Positions 56,814-64,000 of a stretch of 64,000 bases of DNA are shown here, piece after piece. Source of the stretch: Tricholoma matsutake. Lineage: Eukaryota; Basidiomycota; Agaricomycetes; Agaricales; Tricholomataceae. Location: the NCBI GenBank assembly GCA_026075535.2, contig AP026545.1, positions 8,742,001-8,806,000 on the forward strand, in the 5' to 3' direction. Position 1 is the stretch's first letter; each line of letters starts with the position of its first letter. Under the pieces are notes generated by a model that made no database searches, was not told where the DNA came from, and saw only the letters and a list, made by a program, of their open reading frames with translations. Made by a program: the position numbers and the translations under genes.

Positions 56814-57530
56814 TGTCAAGAACCATTCCTTGTCCAATCAGAACCCGCATCCATCTGACACTTTTCCACAGCTCGAATCCAACATTCACCAATTCCTCCC
56901 ATTTCGTTCCCAGCCGCCTTGCACTGCCCACACTGCTGTGCACCAGGCTGCCTTGTACAGCACCCACGGCTGCCTTACCAAGGCTTCCATCTCTTTTTGC
57001 AAATTCAACTACAGACTCCTGTGCAGCCCCCACTAAAGTAATTTATTTATGCAGTCGAGACACTGCCGCAGCTACCAACATGTTCCCCTCTGATTCTGGA
57101 CTCTGGTATTTAAGCATAGTTAGTTTTGACTTGTATTCCTCAGTTCATATATTGACATAGACTCAACAAAGCCCTGTCTTTAACTTGCCAATCTAAATCT
57201 TGTTCTACTCCTACCTCTGTCCTCTAAGAGTCTGAACTTCATTTGACTCAACCTCTAGTTCTTCCTTCCAAGCTTTAGTCTCATCTGAACTTAACCAAAG
57301 TCCCTCCATACTCCTTCCCACATTTACCCACACTTCCCTGCTCCTACCTCTAAACCTTCATCTCAAAATTAGGACACCAGACAAGGTGAAGGGTGCAGCT
57401 TCTTATAAGCTGAAGCCAAGTCCTTTCTGTTCCCCTTCGCAGGACCTGCTACAACCTGACAACTTTCCATTATCGACATCTGCAGGGTCCAACTGGATTC
57501 CGACGTGCCTTCTAGGTTCAGTTCTTAACA
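56814..57530 (+). repeat. 3' LTR of gypsy copy 2
   Basis: 717 bp from TGTCAAGAACC to GTTCTTAACA. Shares with the copy 1 LTR its start, the AAATTAGGACAC, AGGGTGCA and CTTCTTATAAG blocks, AAGCCAAGTCCTTTCTGTTC and the end TTAACA. No partner LTR at the other end. Confidence 0.88.
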
Positions 57531-58540
57531 GCCATTCACTGCAAGGACTATCAACAGGAGGATGACGATGAAAGCTCCAAAGAAAGTTCCAATGAGCACA
57601 ACACCTTTGATGAGGACATTGAGGGGGGCCTCGATGATGGTGCAGATGGGCTTCGAGAGTTGGATGGCACAGCTCTCATGTCAGCTCTTTCTTCTGAGGT
57701 AATAATTTATTCTTGTGATGCCCAAAACTCATTGTTATCTCCATAGCATGCTCGTTGGTCATCAAAACCTCAGGATGATGAGGAAACATCAGACGATGGC
57801 CTCATTCCCAACATTGAGCTTACCACAGCTCCGGAAATTGAAGACAAACCCATCAAAGATGAAGACCAAGGCCAAGACAAGGATTCCCTGATGGAAGATG
57901 ATGATGAGGATCTCCAAAAGATTCCACATCGTCATAACAACAAGGTCTGTTCATCTCTTGATACTCCCATCCTCTTTTCATGTACCCACTTTGTCGCCTT
58001 CCAAGCATGAACTTGCCCATCGTACAGAGGTAATGACTCCAAGACAGCTTGAGCATGTTTTGCATGACTAACAACAACATACATTCAAAGGTACCAAGGT
58101 TTTCACATGGTGAACCATCCACCGGCAGTCTCTCACCAGCTCCTTCTAAAATCGTTAAGGTATCATTTCAAGTACTACCTGTAAGGAGACTAGGGGGGAC
58201 TAGGGGGGGTGCCCTGTGTGTTTCTCCTATTTTTTACGTTCGTCCTATATTTTTCCTCACTTCATTTCCTTCTATTCTTCATTTTCTATGATTTTTCCTT
58301 ATTTTATTACTAATTTCCCTTTCTATCACATTTGTGCATGTTGACAGTTTTGAAAAAACTCTGATGATATGAACTGCACTTGCAGATCCATGCTTCTCTA
58401 GATGACTGGTCTGAGGTCATCACAAGAAGACTGAATTCAATGCTGACCTATACCAGGATGTGTATAAAGGCAACAAAGACTTTCTCGGAGCAATTCATGC
58501 TAAGAGCCCTGCTGCCTTCCATCCCCTGATCAACCTATTC
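57531..58540 (+). pseudogene. 3' part of an uncharacterised gene cut by the gypsy element
   Basis: Immediately after the LTR the plus strand reads HCKDYQQEDDDESSKESS, then NTFDEDIEGGLDDGADGLRE with LDGTALMSALSSE, an intron (57700-57748), HARWSSKPQDDEETSDDG, and further acidic and basic blocks. Near 58440 a last block reads NADLYQDVYKGNKDFLGAIH with AKSPAAFHPL. The early motif resembles N-terminal regions of mushroom proteins that carry DUF6532, but that domain is not visible here. The 5' end was removed with the missing part of the gypsy element and the 3' end is cut by the repeat at 58547. Confidence 0.45.
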
Positions 58541-58546
58541 AGTAGA

Positions 58547-58990
58547 AATCCATGATACATCTGTCCAGCAGATTTCTGCAAAACCACAATTGATCCATCA
58601 GTAGGGGATTGGGCCCATGGCAGGAAAGACTTGTGTGGGCCCAGGGTGTGATGCATCCATGTGGGCCCAGTATACAGATTCACTGCCAGCAATGATTCTT
58701 CCCAGTGGTAATTGCTGAGAAATTCTTGGCAGCAGTAACATCTGAATCATGGCACCGGCTAGCATGGTCACCATTTTACTACATGGCACCGATAATGATT
58801 ATCACTGGTGGTAATTGCTTGATCTGTGTGGGCCCAGTAAATAGAATTATAGCACCGGCAGCAACAATCACTGCCAGTAATTGCTACTGAAATATGGTCT
58901 ACCTTTCACCAGTGACAATTCTCACTGCCAGTAATTACTGAAAAGATTGTAACTGCTGAAAATGGTGCCGGCTAGCATGGTTGGCATATA
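58547..58990. repeat. Dispersed repeat, copy 2 (longer)
   Basis: Direct copy of 52215-52445 extended by a run of short CACTGCCAG/TAATTGCT units. The block GGCACCGGCTAGCATGG at about 58752 recurs near 58963 as GGTGCCGGCTAGCATGG. No coding content. Confidence 0.7.
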
Positions 58991-59224
58991 CATTAAGCAA
59001 AACGAAATACAAAAATAAGTTGCTAGTAATAATTTTACAATGTCCTTGGTAAAGAATTCATCATTGTCCTGCACTTCTGCTGCATCAATTGGGCCATCTG
59101 GCACATTGCCTCATCAAGGTTGGTGAGCTGCCAGTGAAGGGCATGGTTTACTGCAATGTTGGACTTCATCATCTTGGTAGCTGTGTTCAATGGCATCAGA
59201 ATAAGTCGAAATTTCCTATGATTA
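58991..59224. other. No feature recognised
   Basis: Short stretch between the repeat and the repetitive minus-strand reading frame. Confidence 0.3.
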
Positions 59225-60220
59225 TTACTCAGCAGCTCCCAGCCAAAATTCAGGACTTACTTGGGGGGCCTGCTGGGATGTCGCCGGTGTCAATGGAGTA
59301 CAACCTGGGAATGCTGGATGAATGCAGCTGGGTAACAAAAGGTGGATGGTGCATTGAGGAACATTTTGTGGAGAGCCAGGAGGGGAATGGACCTTATGCA
59401 GTTCAACTTGACCTTCATCTGCATCCAGGGAATATGGCTCATAAGTAGCATGCTGTGGAGCAAGAAATTCAGCATCATCTGAACCTCTCTGTGTCAATAT
59501 TGAACTACAAAAAGATCCAGGTGAGGACAATGTCAGGCTGACATGATCCAGCACAGGTTCGATATAGGCCATAGAGACATCGACCTCCATGTCACTAGCT
59601 TCAGTCACCTCAGTAAACCAGAAGTGTGCACTGTCCACCTCTGGCATGTCAAGACTGGCAGGGATATAAAATATGTCAGGGTCCAAGGTTTGTAGATATG
59701 CCAGAGGGGAGGAGGCAGTCATTACTGCAGTCATTACTGCGGTAACCTCATCCATATCAGGTAAAAAAAATGCATGAGTGTCCACCATTTGTAATTGTGA
59801 TGGCGGTGTTGCTGAATTATTAGGACTGCCAGGAATATAAAAAGTGTCTGGGTCAATGGTATGAGTATGTACCAGCATTGGGGCTGCAAAATCAACTCCA
59901 GAACAATCTGTGGCTGGCAAGTCAGGAATATGAAACATATTCAGGTCATGGTGTGCCAGAAATGATGTCAAATGAGCAGTGGTGCTTGCCACCGGCGAGT
60001 CAGGACTACCAGGAATATAAAATGCATCTGCAGCTGGCAAGTCAGGACTACCAGGAGTATAAAACACATCCACAGCCGGCAAGTCAGGAATATGAAACAT
60101 ATCTAGGTCATGGTGTGCCAGTGATGATGTCAAATGAACAGTGGTGCTCGCCACCAGCAAGTCAGGACTACCAGGAATATAAAATGCATCCGCAGCCAGC
60201 AGAGGTTTGGAAATTCCCAT
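59225..60220 (-). CDS. Repetitive open reading frame of unknown function (331 codons)
   Basis: An uninterrupted minus-strand frame starting MGISKPLLAADAFYIPGSPD. The first half is built from repeats of D-x-FY-I/T-PGSPD and of LAHHDLDMFHIPDLPA; at DNA level a unit of about 165 bp occurs twice (about 59900-60050 and 60065-60200). The second half is Ser/Pro/Thr-rich and acidic. No signal peptide, membrane segment or known domain is seen, and no family is recognised. It could be a disordered protein gene, an exon of a larger gene, or a by-product of tandem repeats whose unit length is a multiple of three. Confidence 0.4.
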   Translation of the reverse strand: MGISKPLLAADAFYIPGSPDLLVASTTVHLTSSLAHHDLDMFHIPDLPAVDVFYTPGSPDLPAADAFYIPGSPDSPVASTTAHLTSFLAHHDLNMFHIPDLPATDCSGVDFAAPMLVHTHTIDPDTFYIPGSPNNSATPPSQLQMVDTHAFFLPDMDEVTAVMTAVMTASSPLAYLQTLDPDIFYIPASLDMPEVDSAHFWFTEVTEASDMEVDVSMAYIEPVLDHVSLTLSSPGSFCSSILTQRGSDDAEFLAPQHATYEPYSLDADEGQVELHKVHSPPGSPQNVPQCTIHLLLPSCIHPAFPGCTPLTPATSQQAPQVSPEFWLGAAE

Positions 60221-60722
60221 GCATCCAGTCTGTCCGGTCCATCCTGATGGAGACGTACAGTCTCAATGCAGACAGTATGGAGACTCAGCAAACACAGGAG
60301 AAGAGCCCCAAAGCATGGGCAATGCAATCTATAGCAGTGGTATGGAATGATGAACAGTCTGTAGCCTACGTGGATATCTACATGTGGTCACGTGACCATG
60401 TATGTACCTGCTGACTGTGGTGAGGGCGGGATGCATGATTACACCGAGAGCAGATTACATCATCATTGTGATCCAAACTTGAACCACATCACATCAGCTG
60501 CATAGGCAACCTACCCTCTTCCTCACACAACCTCCACACACCCGAGTATGTACTATCCTACTGCTATGAGTATTCATTCCCTTTCTCAATGAAACTCAAC
60601 CTCAACTTTTGGCTTGTCAGTTGCAGGACATGGCAACACTACTAAATTGTATGTGAACATGTTCATAGATCCTGGTGATGACTGACAGCACGCTTTAGCT
60701 CCTTTTTTACAGGTTTTCTGTC
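60221..60722. other. Intergenic, no gene recognised
   Basis: Short frames only; includes the upstream region of the GRF zinc-finger gene. Pyrimidine-rich stretches near 60500-60600 with possible GT...AG spacing could mark an unrecognised first exon. Confidence 0.3.
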
Positions 60723-62607
60723 ATGAGCGAAGCACTTCCACCTGTGTTCTCATGTGGCACATGCTGTCGCCTCCTCGCTGTCAAGATCTGCAAGCCTGGC
60801 AACAAGAACAGCAATGCAGGCAGATCCTATACAGCATGCCATAGGAAGCATGATAATGGTACCCACTGCTCATTCTTCAAATGGATTGACAATAGACTAT
60901 CCCCACCAACATCGTGGTTTGCTTCTTCATCCCCCCTCTGTTCTCCAACTTTGTCAACCCCTCCATCAGCCCAGCTGGCTGTCCCCACTCCACTGTTCCT
61001 GCCATCCCCTCCTCCCACTCTTGCTGGACAATCTGCTCTTGTGAGATGTGCTAAGCCTGGCAGGGACAGATGCAAATAGATGCAAATCTATGTGGCTCCA
61101 TCCTGACTGTCAACGTCGAATGTGCTGCAGCCACTGTCTGGAGACTGGTGGCTGCCAAGCGAAAGGCCATGTGGTCACTGGCACACTTCCCCCAGCCTCG
61201 AACAAGGGAAAACAGTGTGTGGTCACACCAGACTCTCCACAAGGCTCTCGCTCTTCTCGCTCTTCTCACTCTCCTTCCCCACCCACTGCTTCGACCTCCA
61301 CTGATCTATTTGCTGATCCACAGCATGCATCCCAGCTGACAGCGGTGTTTACCAAGCACTATGTGACCCAGTGTGCTCTAGAGGAACAGTGACGGGCAGC
61401 CGATGCTGAACGTCTTGAGAACATTGAGAAATCCAAGAGCCACATCATTATCTATGCATGGCAAAAGGTGGACTTCATTCCCACTCCTTTTCTTCTTATA
61501 CTAACATATTGTGATAGGATGATGTTGAGGCTACTGTGCTCGAAGTTCAAGGTGGTTTCAAGTGGCCACATTTTATTCTCAGCTCAGCGATTCTCTCCAA
61601 AGTGGGCCTTCACCATGAAGGTGAACAGCTTAAGTTTTGGCTCTATAACACAGCCATTTGCACCTGGACAACTGTTCGGATCGGCCACATTATCACCCTG
61701 CAAGATGGTGATCAAGTATTCTTGAAGCAGGCTGATGTCACTAGGTGCCTCAAGTTCGATGCTCTTCTCTCTGGGAGTGAGGAGCACAAGCCTCATTTTG
61801 TGAAGGATCTCCCCTGTGATTGTACATATATTCGACAAGCTTTGAAGGCAAAGATGAGGCAGAGTGAGAAGATGGAGGAGATACCGAGTTCTGATGAGGA
61901 CAAAGTTGAGGTAGTGGAAGAGGTAGGAAAGAATAGGGGAAAGAACTGGCTCTCATCTCGGGCATTACAACAGACCTCTAGGCATCCCCTGCTCATACCT
62001 CAACGGTTCAAGGTGGAACCATCCAATTTTTCTATCCCTCTGGACTCAGCCCCTCCATGCCCCACACCCTCCTTCTCCCATGTTATCAAGGTTGAATCAA
62101 CAGTGATCAATCTCACTATTTCTGATTCCAAGGATGATGCCCCACCCACAACCACAGCATGCAAATGTGCACAGTCTACATCTACATCTACATCTACATC
62201 TACATCTACATCTACATCTACATCTACATCTACATCTACACCTAGCTCTCCAGGCAGCACTACAAGTACCGACGACACTGATGGTGGCCCTCCTGCATGG
62301 CCCTCTGCATTCTATGTCATGGATATTGTGCATGGTTTTGAGAAGTGCGAAGCCACTGCTCGGCACCAAAAAAGCATCAAGGATGCTTTCATGAAGTGCT
62401 TCTGAGTTCCTTTCCAACACTCAACATTCTATGCCCACCGTTGCCACTGGGAGATGGCTTCTCAGGCTTGCCATGATAAAGCTTTGTCTGCTGGTCATAT
62501 GCCTACTGGAACTTGGGCTGATTTCATTGAGCGCACTTGTGGCAAGGCAGGAGACAAGAAGAAGAGCAAGAAAAGAAGAGTCAAGGCATGTAGTTCAACC
62601 TAGTTTG
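60723..62607 (+). pseudogene. GRF-type zinc-finger protein of an agaricomycete family (damaged)
   Basis: Starts MSEALPPVFSCGTCCRLLAV; the N-terminus is a GRF-like zinc finger (CGTCCRLL, NAGRSYTACHR, HCSFFKWIDN). A second Cys-rich block reads WLHPDCQRRMCCSHCLETGG. Then come an exon with GFKWPHFILSSAILSKVGLH, a disordered Ser/Thr-rich part containing 11 TCTACA units (62175-62240), and the C-terminal WPSAFYVMDIVHGFEKC, STFYAHRCHWEMASQACHDK, DKKKSKKRRVKACSST. The order matches a widespread mushroom family of unknown function. Two lesions: a 10-bp tandem duplication (61068-61077 and 61078-61087) that shifts the frame between the two Cys blocks, and TGA at 62403-62405 just before VPFQHSTFY. An intron near 61468-61520 is likely. 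Confidence 0.65.
62175..62240 (+). repeat. TCTACA microsatellite (11 units)
   Basis: Eleven perfect hexamers inside the Ser/Thr-rich part of the GRF gene, giving alternating Ser-Thr; in frame, so tolerated. Confidence 0.98.
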
Positions 62608-62691
62608 ACTTCATTGTTCATGTAGTTTCAATTCCTGCAATTTACTATACTTCGTTGTTCATGTATTTTGACTCTCGCAATGTAATTACTA

Positions 62692-64000
62692 TCAGTACGG
62701 CCAGTTGTTTGGAAATTTTCCTTGAGCCAGAAGCTTATCTTGTGTCATGCAGTTTCTGTGTAAGATCATCTCATCCAAAAATAAAGTATACTTGTCCATT
62801 AGCATCTCCCAACAAATGGAGTGGTAGCTTCCCAGCCAGACATTGGTTTGTTCAGCAATGGAGGAGTTAAAATACCAGCCCTTGCCATCTTTGGAGAGGA
62901 GCTCGGGGTATGCAGCAGGGTTGCAGTGCTCTTGGCAAAAGGTGTTGGTTTCAGAGTGCTTTGATTTGAAATGAAAAACATCAACTGTGAGTCCAATGTT
63001 GTCGAAGAAAGGATCGTCTTTGACCATCTTGGCTAGCGTGCAGTTGTTATCAAAAAAAATGTGGTCGGGTTTGACATCATTGTGAAACATGTGCTTGATC
63101 ATTTCCTGTACCGAGGTAAGTGTAATGTAAACATACAAGACTGGTACACTCACAATAGCACTTCTCAGCACCGAAAAATGTCTCCCGCACGATGATCATT
63201 CCACATGGTGCAACAATGATCTGCTCATTGTGTGTTTGTTTGCAGCCAAATTGGGCACGGATACACTCCTTCTTCTCACTAACCTGTGAATCACCCACCT
63301 CAAAGTCCTCTGTTTTGTCTTCCACATCAGCCACTGCATTCGCATTCTCCTCAGGAACTGCGTCATTTGGATGTGCAACACGGGCCCATTGAAGGCGCTC
63401 CTTGAGCTGGAACCTTGCTTGCCCTCTTTCTCAATGAATATGCTCAACCTCTTGGTGGCCGGGCTCAGAGCATGCATGGCTTTCTGCAGTGACAGGAGAA
63501 TTGCAGCCAATGATCGCACAGATCAAATTGTGCGATGCACGCTCAGGACAAATGCAGTGTCAGTTGTTTGCGAGAGGGATTTTACAGTTATGAACTGCAC
63601 AGCAGGGTGCGCCAACAGTAACACCATTGATTACCACAACCCAGACTTTCTGTCCCTTGTTCCATCCATGATTGTAGAGACGCAGACACTTATCACAATA
63701 GTGATGCAGCTCAGGCTGACCATGAACACGGAAGCAAAGATTTTGCACACACAGTCACTCCATGAAACGGTCTTTCTGAGCCCCAGTGTGAGACACCTTG
63801 AGTGTTTTTGACTGCTGCTGACTATCTTCCAGAAGGGCCAAGATAACAAAACCATCCCAGACCTGCTCGGTGGTGACAAGAAAACTGAAGGCCCAGTCAC
63901 CTGTGCCCAGAGGAGTGGTGGATGAAAGAGTAAGGTTGTACAAGCATGCGCAATTAGTGGCAGATGTCCTGCACCATGAGTCAACAAACAGATTCACTAA
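62692..64000 (-). pseudogene. KDZ-transposon-associated cysteine-rich protein (partial, one stop)
   Basis: Enters from beyond the right edge on the minus strand: TEQVWDGFVILALLED, VSHTGAQKDRFME, HYCDKCLRLYNHG, VTVGAPCCAVHNCKIPLANN, CAIIGCNSPV, FGCKQTHNEQIIVAPCGMII, then across a likely intron near 63110-63150 EMIKHMFHNDVKPDHIFFDN, LTVDVFHFKSKHSETNTFCQ, GKGWYFNSSIAEQTNVWLGS and MDKYTLFLDEMI, ending NNWPY. The repeated C-x-x-C and H-x-x-C clusters and the VDVFHF...AEQTNVWLG core are those of the CxC-type proteins linked with KDZ transposons. TGA at 63562-63560, after LANN, is an in-frame stop consistent with CGA to TGA. Probably a decayed copy. Confidence 0.72.

Noticed and set aside
62000..62420. 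Minus-strand Asp-Val or Arg-Cys repeat frames
   Set aside because: Antisense translations of the TCTACA microsatellite in the GRF gene.

Overview
The window is from a filamentous fungus, almost certainly a mushroom-forming basidiomycete (Agaricomycetes). Genes have many short exons with 45-60 bp introns (GT-AG, some GC-AG). Several families typical of that group are present: Plavaka and tnp2-like transposases, a KDZ-associated cysteine-rich protein, a Helitron with the DUF6570-type N-terminus, chromodomain Ty3/gypsy elements, a GRF zinc-finger family, an F-box gene and a GH30 secreted glycosidase. The genus cannot be fixed from sequence alone. The stretch is a transposon graveyard with one clearly intact cellular gene (GH30, 33683-36143).

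Layout. 0-4.7 kb: broken Ty1/copia element on the minus strand, itself interrupted by an inverted-repeat element, then LTR-like and foldback repeats. 4.9-7.0 kb: a 2.07 kb terminal-inverted-repeat element flanked by 9-bp direct repeats, with tRNA-like sequences inside. 7.3-16.7 kb: an uncharacterised gene split by a chromodomain Ty3/gypsy element (8642-16451, target duplication TCTAT) whose 5' LTR carries a further 1,052-bp insertion. 17.6-19.9 kb: intron-rich uncharacterised gene (minus). 20.2-23.4 kb: Plavaka transposase with three stops. 23.6-31.9 kb: tnp2-like transposase (minus) interrupted twice, by a 1.43 kb non-autonomous hAT-like element (24312-25742) and by a 4.44 kb hAT element (27402-31842) carrying a Ulp1-type peptidase and a hAT transposase. 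33.7-36.1 kb: GH30. 37.6-39.1 kb: F-box gene with one frameshift. 39.8-45.1 kb: degenerate uncharacterised genes plus a second non-autonomous hAT-like element. 45.6-46.3 kb: 142-bp tandem array with exon/intron-like units. 46.9-52.2 kb: Helitron lacking its helicase, split by a third hAT-like element. 52.5-57.5 kb: 5'-truncated Ty3/gypsy element. 57.5-64 kb: gene remnants, a repeat-rich ORF, a GRF zinc-finger gene and a KDZ-associated gene running off the right edge.

Most interesting observation: both Ty3/gypsy copies carry, between pol and the 3' LTR and on the opposite strand, a small intron-containing gene for an Ala/Glu/Lys-rich coiled-coil protein followed by a cysteine cluster and an acidic tail. 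In the second copy, removing a 50-nt intron gives exactly the Zn(2)Cys(6) spacing C-x2-C-x6-C-x9-C-x2-C-x6-C. A hairpin plus T-arm-like tRNA fragment is conserved beside the polypurine tract in both copies. A second theme is that stops in the transposon genes are nearly all explained by CGA-to-TGA or TGG-to-TAG changes, as expected from deamination of methylated or RIP-targeted cytosines, while the GH30 locus keeps CpGs.
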